A DNA stretch of 25,528 bases from Flavobacterium sp. UBA7680 (GTDB lineage Bacteria > Bacteroidota > Bacteroidia > Flavobacteriales > Flavobacteriaceae), in the NCBI RefSeq assembly GCF_002482975.1, contig NZ_DLHA01000038.1, forward strand, positions 1 through 25,528, given 5' to 3'. A model generated the notes under the pieces. That model was not told the DNA's origin and made no database searches. It saw nothing but the letters and a program-made list of their open reading frames with translations. Every line of letters starts with the position of its first letter. Within the stretch, counting starts at the first letter, position 1. Position numbers and translations under genes: made by a program. This document shows positions 1 through 7,493 of this stretch, piece after piece.

Positions 1-2090
1 TAATTTCGCTTGTAATGCTTCTGCGTCGGCTTTTGCTTTTGCATCTGCTGCTAACTTAGCTTGTAATGCTTCTGCGTCAGCTTTTGCTTTTGCGTCAGCT
101 GCTAATTTCGCTTGTAATGCTTCTGCATCTGCCTTAGCTTTTGTGTCTGCTGCTAATTTCGCTTGTAATGCTTCTGCATCAGCTTTTGCTTTTGCGTCTG
201 CAGCAAGTTTAGCTTGTAATGCTTCCGCGTCAGCTTTTGCTTTAGCATCTGCAGCTAACTTAGCTTGTAGAGCTTCTGCATCAGCTTTTGCTTTTGCGTC
301 TGCTGCTAATTTCGCTTGTAATGCTTCTGCATCGGCTTTTGCTTTTGCATCTGCTGCTAACTTAGCTTGTAATGCTTCTGCATCAGCTTTTGCTTTTGCA
401 TCAGCAGCTAGTTTAGCTTGTAGTGCTTCTGCATCAGCTTTTGCTTTTGCGTCTGCAGCTAATTTAGCCTGACGTGCTTCTTCTGCTTCTTTTAATTGTT
501 TTTCTTCTGCTTCCGCTTTAGCTTTTGCAGTTGCTTCTGCGTCAGCCTTAACTCTTGCATCAGCAATTAATTTAGCTTGTAAAGCTTCCATGTCTGCTTT
601 TGCTTTCGCTTCTGCAGCTAATCTTGTTTTTTCTGCTTCTGCATCAGCCTTAGCTTTTGCATCCGCAGCTAGTTTCGCTTGTAATGCTTCAGCATCTGCT
701 TTCGCTTTTGCATCTGCAGCTAATTTTGCCTGACGTGCTTCTTCATCGGCTTTCACTTTTGCATCTGCAGCTTGTTTTGCTTGTAGAGCTTCTGCATCAG
801 CCTTAGCTTTTGCGTCTGCAGCAAGTTTAGCTTTTAATGCTTCAGCGTCTGCTTTTGCTTTAGCATCGGCTACTAATTTTGCTTGTAATGCTTCAGCATC
901 TGCTTTCGCTTTTGCTTCTGCATCAAGTTTCGCCTGAGCTTCTGCATCGGCTTTTGCTTTTGCATCGGCTGCTAATTTTGCCTGAAGTGCTTCTGCATCT
1001 GCTTTCGCTTTTGCTTCTGCAGCTATTTTAGCCTGAGCTTCAGCATCGGCTTTCGCTTTTGCATCGGCTGCTAATTTTATTTTTAATGCTTCTGCATCAG
1101 CTTTTGCTTTTGCTTCTGCAGCTATAATTGCTTGTCTGGCTTCTGCATCAGCTTTCGCTTTTGCATCTGCTGCTAATTTTTCTTTTAGAGCTGCTCCTTC
1201 TGCGGCTTTTGCTTTTGCGTCAGCGGCTGCTTTTGCTCTGTTTGCAGCATCAATCGAAGCTTTTGTTTTTGCTTCAGAAGCGGCTTTTGCTTTTGCTTCT
1301 GCAGCTAATCTAGCCTGAAGTGCATCTGAGTCAGCTTTTGCTTTTGCATCTGCAGCCAGGATTGATTGTAAATCTGCTTCTTCAGCTTTTGCTTTTGCAT
1401 CTGCTTTACGTTTCGCTTCTGCAGCATCGGCTTTTGCTTTTGCATCTGCAGCTAATTTTATTTTAAGTGCTTCTGCATCAGCCTTAGCTTTTTCAGCAGT
1501 TAATTGCGCTTGTGTTTTTTGTGGAGCCGGAGCTGGCGTAGTCGGCGTTGCAGCAGCTGTTTGTTTCGCTTTAGCTTCTGCATCTGCCTTAGCTTTTGCA
1601 TCGGCTGCAAGTCTAATTTTTAATGCTTCTGCATCAGCTCTCGATTTATCTGCAGCTAATTGCGCAGCTGTTTTTTGTGCTGCTGTTGCTGATGGTTTAT
1701 TTGCTTGCGCTTGTGCTCTCGCAGCCGCAGCGGCATCAACTCTTGCTTTATTATCTGCAGCTAATTTTATTCTTCTCGCCTCAGCATCGGCTCTTGCTTT
1801 GTCTGCAGCTAATTGTGCTTGTGTTTTTTGTTCTGTAGCAACGGCTCTGTTTGCTGTTGCTGTCTGCGCTCTTGCGGCAGCTGCAGCATCTGCTTTAGCT
1901 TTAGCATCGGCGGCTAATTTTATCTTAAGAGCTTCAGCATCTGCTTTAGCTTTGTTGTCTGCGTCTAATTTTGCTTTTGCTGCAGCATCGGCATCAGCCT
2001 TCACTTTTTCTGCAGCAGCAAGTCTTGCTTGTTTTGCTTCAGCATCTGCCGTCGCTTTTGCTTCTGCAGCTAATCTTGCTTTTTCAGCTC
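1..2090 (-). repeat. 51-bp (17-codon) tandem repeat array coding the Ala-rich tail
   Basis: The unit is most regular from 1 to about 480, where successive copies differ by a few mainly silent changes. Towards 2090 it degrades into shorter related blocks (AEAKAKADAE, ARAQ, QAKLAAE) with inserted segments, for example a Pro/Thr-rich stretch near 1510-1560. The period is a multiple of three, so gain or loss of whole units keeps the frame. The opposite strand is also open in places because of the composition, but those frames are not genes. The array continues past the window start. Confidence 0.9.
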
Positions 2091-3114
2091 CATTTACTCT
2101 TGTTACCGGCGCTGATGTTGTTTTCTTAGCCATTACTGGTTTAGATGTAGTTCTGGCTGGATCTATTAATGATCCTTCATCATCATCTCCGTAATAGTAA
2201 TTTCTGTTTTTGAATTTATAAGCAATTGCAAATTCATGAGAACCTCCCATGTTTGTAAAATTGCCCATTCCTCTTTCATAGTTATATTCAATTGCAATGC
2301 TTGGAGAAATATTAACCCCTAAACCTGCAGAAACTCCGTATAAAGTATTGTAACCTGCCTGCGCCCAAACTCCTTGTTGAAGTGTAAGCATTGCTAGTCC
2401 TGAAAGAACTGTTTTATCTTTTTTAATTTCTGTTTTTACAATTCCAGAAAATTTACTTCTGTCAAAAAAACCATAGCTGTCAAGATATCCGGTATACATG
2501 GCATGCAATTCGATTGCTCTTTCCGGATCTTCTTTTACAACGCCTGAACCAAAATTGTAAAGAATTAAATTGTTTACCGATAATCCGAAATCAAGAAAAG
2601 CGGTTCCGTAATTAATCCCTGGATTTACAGTAAGCATTGTATTGGATGGATAGTCACCATTTAAAATATCCGGATCATCAGATATAATTTTTCCTTTGTC
2701 TAAACCGCTTTGGTAAGCACCTACGTTTAAACCAAAAGTAAGGTTACTGTCTTCCTGCAAAACGATATTGTGAGCAAAATTGACAACTCCTCCAAACACG
2801 GTCATTAAACCATAATTTTGTTGAAACAAACCAATAGCAAAGGCTTCATTTTCTCTAAATCGGCCAGAATAATTAGCTAAATACGTTTGCGGTGCATTGT
2901 CAAACTGCACCCATTGTCTTTTGTTATAAAAACTTGCATAAGCGTTTGATTCACGAACAAAGCTAAATGCAGGGTTTATTAAATATCTATTAAACTTTAA
3001 TGAATTTCTGATAGGTAATGAAAACGAAACAACTCCATTCTCAACTTTGTCCTGAGAATAGAGTACATTAGAAAAACCGTAAAATAAAGTTATGAATAGT
3101 AAAATTTTCTTCAT
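1..3114 (-). CDS. PorP/SprF-family T9SS outer-membrane protein with giant Ala-rich (TolA-like) tail, 3' end missing
   Basis: Starts at the ATG at 3114 and stays open to base 1, giving 1038 codons with no stop in the window. Residues 1-21 are a signal peptide (MKKILLFITLF...LYSQ). Residues about 22-310 are the PorP/SprF beta-barrel domain; recognisable parts are NPAFSFVRESNAYASFYNKR, the GGVVNFAHNIVL segment and a final GGSHEFAIAYKF strand. After a short linker (about 310-340) the protein becomes an Ala/Lys/Asp/Glu repeat to the window edge, built on the 17-residue unit LAADAKAKADAEALQAK. Family members usually end soon after the barrel, at roughly 300-370 aa. SprF-type proteins help secrete type-B T9SS cargo, and the gene upstream encodes such cargo. 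Its stop overlaps this start by 1 bp (TAATG), so translation is probably coupled. The tail probably lies in the periplasm, by analogy with TolA; this is inference. The C-terminus is outside the window, so a terminal domain such as OmpA cannot be excluded. Confidence 0.88.
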   Translation of the reverse strand, partial: MKKILLFITLFYGFSNVLYSQDKVENGVVSFSLPIRNSLKFNRYLINPAFSFVRESNAYASFYNKRQWVQFDNAPQTYLANYSGRFRENEAFAIGLFQQNYGLMTVFGGVVNFAHNIVLQEDSNLTFGLNVGAYQSGLDKGKIISDDPDILNGDYPSNTMLTVNPGINYGTAFLDFGLSVNNLILYNFGSGVVKEDPERAIELHAMYTGYLDSYGFFDRSKFSGIVKTEIKKDKTVLSGLAMLTLQQGVWAQAGYNTLYGVSAGLGVNISPSIAIEYNYERGMGNFTNMGGSHEFAIAYKFKNRNYYYGDDDEGSLIDPARTTSKPVMAKKTTSAPVTRVNGAEKARLAAEAKATADAEAKQARLAAAEKVKADADAAAKAKLDADNKAKADAEALKIKLAADAKAKADAAAAARAQTATANRAVATEQKTQAQLAADKARADAEARRIKLAADNKARVDAAAAARAQAQANKPSATAAQKTAAQLAADKSRADAEALKIRLAADAKAKADAEAKAKQTAAATPTTPAPAPQKTQAQLTAEKAKADAEALKIKLAADAKAKADAAEAKRKADAKAKAEEADLQSILAADAKAKADSDALQARLAAEAKAKAASEAKTKASIDAANRAKAAADAKAKAAEGAALKEKLAADAKAKADAEARQAIIAAEAKAKADAEALKIKLAADAKAKADAEAQAKIAAEAKAKADAEALQAKLAADAKAKADAEAQAKLDAEAKAKADAEALQAKLVADAKAKADAEALKAKLAADAKAKADAEALQAKQAADAKVKADEEARQAKLAADAKAKADAEALQAKLAADAKAKADAEAEKTRLAAEAKAKADMEALQAKLIADARVKADAEATAKAKAEAEEKQLKEAEEARQAKLAADAKAKADAEALQAKLAADAKAKADAEALQAKLAADAKAKADAEALQAKLAADAKAKADAEALQAKLAADAKAKADAEALQAKLAADAKAKADAEALQAKLAADTKAKADAEALQAKLAADAKAKADAEALQAKLAADAKAKADAEALQAKL

Positions 3115-4595
3115 TATTTAATCACAGTTATTGATCCTTTTTTTTCACCTGTGTCTGATTGAATGACATAGTAATAAACTGGATTTACATTTTTAAAATC
3201 TTTTATAAAAGAGTTAAGTTCCGGATCGTAATTGCTGCCGACATCATCATACATTACTTCTCCGTTTGAACTTAAAATTATTAGCTTCGTCGACGGCGTT
3301 TTATAAACATCTGGAATATTCCAGAAAGGATAAGCGCCGCTCAGTTTAACAATATTTGGAATTACAGTAGTAACAGCATCTGTTGCTGATGTAACTCTAA
3401 ATGTAAATTCTCTTGAAGCTATACAACCTGATTCCTGTGATATTTTAACTCTATATAAACCTCTTACGGCTACCAGATAACTTGAACTGCTAGCTCCGCT
3501 TATTTGAATATTATTTAAAAACCATTCGAATTTTGGAGTTCCTGCATCTGTAGTTACAGATACGTTTAATGTTTCTCCTTCTTGAAGCTCATAAGTATCC
3601 GCAACATCTATGCTGGCCGTGAAACTATTGCTTTTTAAATCGATACTTCCTGTAGCTTTACAACCTCCAAAATCTACCTCAACAGAATAAAGACCAGATT
3701 CACTTGTAGTAATGCTGCGAGATGTTTGTGCAATTACAACACCATCTTTTTTCCAAACATAACTGTTACCTGAAGTTGCTGTTAAAATAGTTCCTGCACC
3801 GTTTGAACAAAAAGGATTTCCTAAGCTTGAATCTACTGTTACTGCAGATCCTCCGCTTGAGGATACTACGCTAACACGATTAGAACTAAAGTTATCATCG
3901 TCACAACCGCCGTAATCGATTTGAGCATAATAAACACCCGGAGTATTTGCCACTAACGTTGTACCGCTTTGTCCTGCTATTAATACATTATCTTTATACC
4001 ATTTATACGTTAAATTTGGATAATTGGCAGGAGATGATGGTATATCTGCAGGAGTTGGATTGTCAACAGAAAGGCTTATACTTCCGCCTGAACAAATAGT
4101 TGCATTGGCTTCGTTATTATTGATAAAAAATTTCTCTGCATAGATTCTATAATAAGCTGGAAACGAAGTCTGGCCCTGAAAATTCTTAACCCTCTGGCTG
4201 TAACTAGGCGTAGCCGTATTACTTTTAATTCGAAGGCTGTAAATATTTGAACCTTTTAAGTTTGTAGGGATCGCAAACTTAATAGTTTGCTGCTGTGCTG
4301 CAGGATCATCTACAAACGAAATTTTTGTTGTAGCAGTAGGAGTTGTAAAGCTTCCTAAATCATCTGAAAGTTCTACTTCAAAAGTAGTACCTGCCGGAAA
4401 ATTTAAATAGCTGAATGTTGCGAAGTATTCATTAAATGGTGTTCCATTTACTTCTAAACCGGCACAAATTCTATCAAAAGGAAGCTGCTGTCCAACTATT
4501 GCTGGTGTTTGAGCATAGGTATGCGATTTAGTAAAGAGAATTATACTAAATAAAATGAAAACTTTAAAAAAAGATAAAGTAGTTTTTTGAATCAT
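3114..4595 (-). CDS. Ig-like surface protein with type-B T9SS sorting domain
   Basis: 493 aa. Residues 1-29 form a signal peptide (ends TYAQ). After an N-terminal beta domain come about three Ig-like modules (roughly 160-245, 250-320, 325-405). Each has the pattern W-hydrophobic-K/N ... G-x-Y-x-V/A and a Cys near its end, for example YKWYKDNVLIAGQ, YVWKKDGVVIAQ and FEWFLNNIQISG. The last 85 residues match the gliding-motility-associated C-terminal (CHU_C, type-B) domain: FWNIPDVYK, LIILSSNGEVMYDD, PVYYYVIQSDTGEKKGSITVIK. The acidic NGDGxND-type loop usual at its start is replaced by LSGAYPF. Type-B domains direct export by T9SS and need an SprF-like partner, which is the next gene. The start overlaps the previous stop (ATGA). 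It is probably a cell-surface or secreted adhesin-like protein; its ligand cannot be predicted. Confidence 0.85.
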   Translation of the reverse strand: MIQKTTLSFFKVFILFSIILFTKSHTYAQTPAIVGQQLPFDRICAGLEVNGTPFNEYFATFSYLNFPAGTTFEVELSDDLGSFTTPTATTKISFVDDPAAQQQTIKFAIPTNLKGSNIYSLRIKSNTATPSYSQRVKNFQGQTSFPAYYRIYAEKFFINNNEANATICSGGSISLSVDNPTPADIPSSPANYPNLTYKWYKDNVLIAGQSGTTLVANTPGVYYAQIDYGGCDDDNFSSNRVSVVSSSGGSAVTVDSSLGNPFCSNGAGTILTATSGNSYVWKKDGVVIAQTSRSITTSESGLYSVEVDFGGCKATGSIDLKSNSFTASIDVADTYELQEGETLNVSVTTDAGTPKFEWFLNNIQISGASSSSYLVAVRGLYRVKISQESGCIASREFTFRVTSATDAVTTVIPNIVKLSGAYPFWNIPDVYKTPSTKLIILSSNGEVMYDDVGSNYDPELNSFIKDFKNVNPVYYYVIQSDTGEKKGSITVIK

Positions 4596-5002
4596 ATAGT
4601 ACGTGTTCTTGCTAAGTCTATACGCTCAAAAAACAAGATATCAATGAATGTTTCAGAAAAATCATATTTGTAGTTCTCAATAATGTCTTTTGCAAGAATT
4701 GAAGTAGAACCAATCAATGAGTTTTCTTCACAATCTGAAGATTGATCTTTCAAATCAGCCGACATAGTAAGGCTGTCCTTGGGGGTGGACAGCCCTACTA
4801 TTAACTGATTAGAATTATCTAATTTGCTGATACATTTATCAGCTGATTCGTTATTTTGATTTATCTCAATTGAAGCTAATTTGCAGTCAGAAACAGCAGA
4901 AACCGTAGGTTTTTCTATTGCTGCACTTTGTGCATACAGACTTAACGAAATAGGAGAAACCAAAAAGAATATATATAAATACTTTTTTGTAGATAGAGCC
5001 AT
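4592..5002 (-). CDS. Small exported protein of unknown function, coupled to the T9SS cargo gene
   Basis: 136 aa. Residues 1-25 are a clear signal peptide (hydrophobic IFFLVSPISLSLYAQ). The mature part is acidic and Ser/Asn-rich with Cys at 40, 57 and 91, and shows no domain I recognise. It ends in a hydrophobic/basic tail (ETFIDILFFERIDLARTRTI). Its stop codon overlaps the ATG of the Ig-like protein by 4 bp, so the two are probably made together. A strong GC-rich hairpin (4766-4799) lies inside the gene. It could be an accessory factor for the cargo/SprF pair, or a remnant of a larger gene; the sequence does not decide. Confidence 0.7.
   Translation of the reverse strand: MALSTKKYLYIFFLVSPISLSLYAQSAAIEKPTVSAVSDCKLASIEINQNNESADKCISKLDNSNQLIVGLSTPKDSLTMSADLKDQSSDCEENSLIGSTSILAKDIIENYKYDFSETFIDILFFERIDLARTRTI
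4766..4799 (-). other. GC-rich hairpin inside the 136-aa gene
   Basis: Two 13-bp arms (4766-4778 and 4787-4799) pair with one G-U type mismatch around an 8-base G/C loop. The arms contain GGCTGTCC/GGACAGCC, much richer in GC than the surrounding gene. No T-run follows on the coding strand, so it is not a standard terminator. Confidence 0.7.
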
Positions 5003-5104
5003 TATGTTTTGATCTTTATTTGGTCCTTTTAAGACGGATACATAAATTGTGTCTGGGGACTTTATTAATAAAATTTACGCTTTGAAATAAAAATCGAAAT
5101 CTAT

Positions 5105-6397
5105 TTATCTATTGCCGCTTGAAGCTGTAATTTTTCCTAATTGTAATCTAAAGTCTGGCTTTTTAGGGTTGAAGATATCAATAAATGTCTCTTTGTTGTC
5201 ACTTTGAGAGTAAACATTAAAGAACACACTGTTTCCATACCAGCTCTCTAAATCTTCGTTGTTTGAGTTGTATTCAGTAAAGATGTTTCCTTTACATAAG
5301 TTGAAATACATTTCCTCAAATTTGATTTTTTTAAGGTTGGCATCATTGATTTCTGTTTTGCTGTCTAATAACACTGCAGGGTTAAATCCAGAGATCACAC
5401 TTCTTTTCATTTCAAGAGAAGCAGTTTCGGCTACATAAACAGCCTCTTTTACTAAACCTGATTGAATGTCAGCATTGATATTTTCACTGTCATTAAGCAT
5501 TGTAATGTTAGTTGCAACAACTAAAGTAGTTTTTTTAGTAAAATCTGTTTCGCTTTTCTTTTCGAATGATTTTACCTCCATACAACGAGATCCGTCTTTG
5601 TTACTAGATAAGTAAGAAGATCTAACTGCTAAAGAGTTATATAAACGACATTGTACACCTTGTGTAAATTTGTAATCGTCGTTGATTGATTTATAAGAAA
5701 CAAATTTTGTAGCGTTAACGTCTCCACCGAAGAAAGCAAATGAATCTCCTCCAGAGTAGCTAACCATAACGTTTTCAAGAATTGTTTTGTTACCAACACC
5801 TGCAATAGTTAAACCGTTGAAAGTATCAACTCCTTTCACTTTTTTACCTGCAAATTCGATTCTAACATATCTTAAAATTCCAGAGTTTGAAGCAACATTA
5901 TCACCACCGTAAGTAGTTAAAGTTGGATCAAGATCCATATTGTAAGATCCTACGTTACCGAATTTGTTAATAGGAGCATCACCAAGAATTACAACTCCAC
6001 CCCAGTCTCCAGCTTTTTTCTGGCTGCGGTTAGATGTAAATACAATTGGGTCAGTTTCTAAACCATCAGCAACAAGTTGTGCACCTTTTGTAACTACCAA
6101 TGTTCCTTTTGTTTCGAAATCACCAATAATTAAAGTTCCAGGTTCGATTGTTAAAACCGCATTGTTTGTAACGTAAACGTTACCTTGCAAAACATAGATA
6201 TTCCTTTTAAGCAATTTAGTATTAACAGAAATGTTTCCTGCTAAAATTTGATTTGCTTCTCCATACTCTACTTTGTTAGGCTTAAATTCAGTCCAGTTAT
6301 TTAACCAGTTCGTGTAGCCCATAATTCCTTTCTCTTGTTGAGCACTCATACTCGTAACTGTCAAAAGAACGCAGATCATTTGAGTAATTTTTTTCAT
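5105..6397 (-). CDS. Exported right-handed beta-helix-like protein (Bacteroidota family, often named multidrug transporter or T9SS-associated)
   Basis: 430 aa with a signal peptide (residues 1-19, ending SMSAQ). The middle matches a common Bacteroidota exported family: VLQGNVYVTNNAVLTIEPGT, GDWGGVVILGDAPIN, GILRYVRIEFAGKK, NGLTIAGVGNKTILENV, SYSGGDSFAFFGGDVNATKF and NDDYKFTQGV. These turn-rich repeats suggest a parallel beta-helix. The usual database name multidrug transporter is not supported by any membrane segments. No T9SS sorting domain is seen at the C-terminus (ends LQLGKITASSGNR), so it may be periplasmic or outer-membrane associated. Relatives often sit near TonB-dependent receptors; here it precedes the T9SS cargo genes with a 102-bp gap. 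A tandem 20-bp repeat lies just upstream (6421-6460) and may regulate it. Confidence 0.75.
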   Translation of the reverse strand: MKKITQMICVLLTVTSMSAQQEKGIMGYTNWLNNWTEFKPNKVEYGEANQILAGNISVNTKLLKRNIYVLQGNVYVTNNAVLTIEPGTLIIGDFETKGTLVVTKGAQLVADGLETDPIVFTSNRSQKKAGDWGGVVILGDAPINKFGNVGSYNMDLDPTLTTYGGDNVASNSGILRYVRIEFAGKKVKGVDTFNGLTIAGVGNKTILENVMVSYSGGDSFAFFGGDVNATKFVSYKSINDDYKFTQGVQCRLYNSLAVRSSYLSSNKDGSRCMEVKSFEKKSETDFTKKTTLVVATNITMLNDSENINADIQSGLVKEAVYVAETASLEMKRSVISGFNPAVLLDSKTEINDANLKKIKFEEMYFNLCKGNIFTEYNSNNEDLESWYGNSVFFNVYSQSDNKETFIDIFNPKKPDFRLQLGKITASSGNR

Positions 6398-6420
6398 GAT
6401 AAAGGTGTGTATTAGGTTAA

Positions 6421-6460
6421 TAATAAATTTGGGTATGCTTTAAATAATTTGGGTATGCGT
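6421..6460 (-). promoter_or_regulatory. Tandem 20-bp repeat upstream of the beta-helix gene, possible operator
   Basis: Two adjacent 20-bp units (6421-6440 and 6441-6460) agree at 17 positions; both contain TTTGGGTATGC (+ strand). They lie 24-63 bp before the start codon. A spacing of two helical turns fits a dimeric regulator binding one face of DNA. The regulator is unknown, and no TAnnTTTG element is obvious. Confidence 0.5.
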
Positions 6461-6463
6461 AAA

Positions 6464-6515
6464 TGAAAAAAACTGTTCTCGGTTTTTCTAATATTATTCA
6501 GAATAAATCGAGAAC
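6464..6515 (-). terminator. Intrinsic terminator of the 150-aa gene
   Basis: On the minus strand GTTCTCG (6515-6509) pairs with CGAGAAC (6481-6475), extended by AT pairs to 10 of 11. The long AT-rich loop is itself partly self-complementary. A run of seven T follows at once. It separates the 150-aa gene from the beta-helix gene, which therefore has its own promoter. Confidence 0.7.
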
Positions 6516-6606
6516 GAGTTGTTTTGTTTACTTTTTCAAAATAACGCAGAAACTAAATCCATCTACGTAAACACTTCGAAAAAGGTTTTAAAATATTTTT
6601 TAAATC

Positions 6607-7059
6607 TTACATTTCGTTCAATTCGTTGAACTCATGTAATGATTTTAATGTGTTTTCGTAAAATAAAATTGCTGCGATAAGGTTTCCTTTATCTGAGTAA
6701 GGCATCATTTTTCTTTGAAACTCAACTGTAGTATCTAAGAAAGTTGTTGTTCCAAGAGCCTGAGCATCCAAAACTTTTTTGTGTTCACTATCGTCTGGAA
6801 TACCTAAGTCTGCCATTGTAACACCTGGTTTTGTAACCAACGCAATGTAAGGGAGAGTTTTTACTAATACTTTAATTCGCTCAATATACAATTCCAAAAG
6901 TTCTCCTTTTTGCATACCACTCAATTCTTTTTGATCATGGTATTTACGAATAAGAGCTGTTGTACTAATAATACTTCTTGGAGCGTTTTTTGCCTGTGCA
7001 GAAACTGCTGCAGTAGTCATGATAAAAAATGCACTAAATAAAATAATTTTCCCTTTCAT
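6607..7059 (-). CDS. Small exported protein of unknown function
   Basis: 150 aa with a typical signal peptide (residues 1-22, ending AVSAQA). The mature protein is mostly helical, with recognisable stretches LIRKYHDQKELSGMQKGELLELYIERI, a central VTKPGVTMADLGIPDDSEH segment and a C-terminal helix ending NELNEM. No lipobox, membrane segment or catalytic motif is seen. It has its own promoter (7092-7122) and terminator (6464-6515), so it is a single-gene transcript next to the T9SS cluster. I do not recognise a named family. Confidence 0.75.
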   Translation of the reverse strand: MKGKIILFSAFFIMTTAAVSAQAKNAPRSIISTTALIRKYHDQKELSGMQKGELLELYIERIKVLVKTLPYIALVTKPGVTMADLGIPDDSEHKKVLDAQALGTTTFLDTTVEFQRKMMPYSDKGNLIAAILFYENTLKSLHEFNELNEM

Positions 7060-7091
7060 AAATTCTTATTTATATTGGTTGTTGATGCAAA

Positions 7092-7122
7092 CAAAAATAT
7101 AGAAATTAACTTAAATTGCAAC
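7092..7122 (-). promoter_or_regulatory. Bacteroidota-type promoter of the 150-aa gene
   Basis: On the minus strand a -7 element TATTTTTG (7099-7092) lies 19 bp after GTTG (7122-7119), close to the TTTG -33 consensus. The start codon is 32 bp further, giving a leader of about 28 nt. Confidence 0.6.
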
Positions 7123-7460
7123 TTTATTGAATTCTTTTTTCAAAAAAAAACCTTAAAAAAACCTTAAAACCCCGCTCTATGTCGAGAAAATGTGCGTTTT
7201 AACGGGCTTTTTGTTAAATATGTTAAAACAGTAAACGTAAGAGATTATCTATAAAAAAGGGATAAAATTTTACTATAAATAGCCAAAAAAAGCATACGTT
7301 CATCGTTTTAAACAAAAAAATATTAACAAAAAAGTCTTGATATCTACTCGTGTGAAGTAATTTATTAACAAAAGTTAGCGGCAACAGAACAAAAATTTTA
7401 GCAAAAAACAATCATATTCTCATAAATGAAATCCAGCTCAATAATCTTTAATCTAAAATT
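7123..7460. other. AT-rich intergenic region between divergent transcripts
   Basis: Lies between the 150-aa gene (-) and the polymerase gene (+). It contains A/T tracts, a direct repeat of AAAAACCTTAAAA (about 7144-7170, 11-bp step) and no convincing gene. A 62-codon minus frame (7223-7411) is compositional and was not accepted. Confidence 0.6.
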
Positions 7461-7489
7461 TTTGACTACATCATTTTCTGCTATCTTTG
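7461..7489 (+). promoter_or_regulatory. Promoter of holB, predicted leaderless
   Basis: TTTG (7461-7464), 17 bp, then TATCTTTG (7482-7489). The ATG follows 4 nt later at 7494, where transcription would be expected to start. Confidence 0.75.
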
Positions 7490-7493
7490 CTTC

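Noticed and set aside
1..480. CRISPR-like array
   Set aside because: Repeats are contiguous 51-bp units without spacers and keep an open minus-strand protein frame.
143..2194. Plus-strand frames coding Ala/Ser-rich or Leu-rich peptides
   Set aside because: They are antisense shadows of the repeat in the PorP/SprF gene, with no start signals or families.
7223..7411. 62-codon minus-strand frame rich in Phe and Leu
   Set aside because: Composition follows AT-rich intergenic DNA; it has no promoter, no terminator and no conserved motif.
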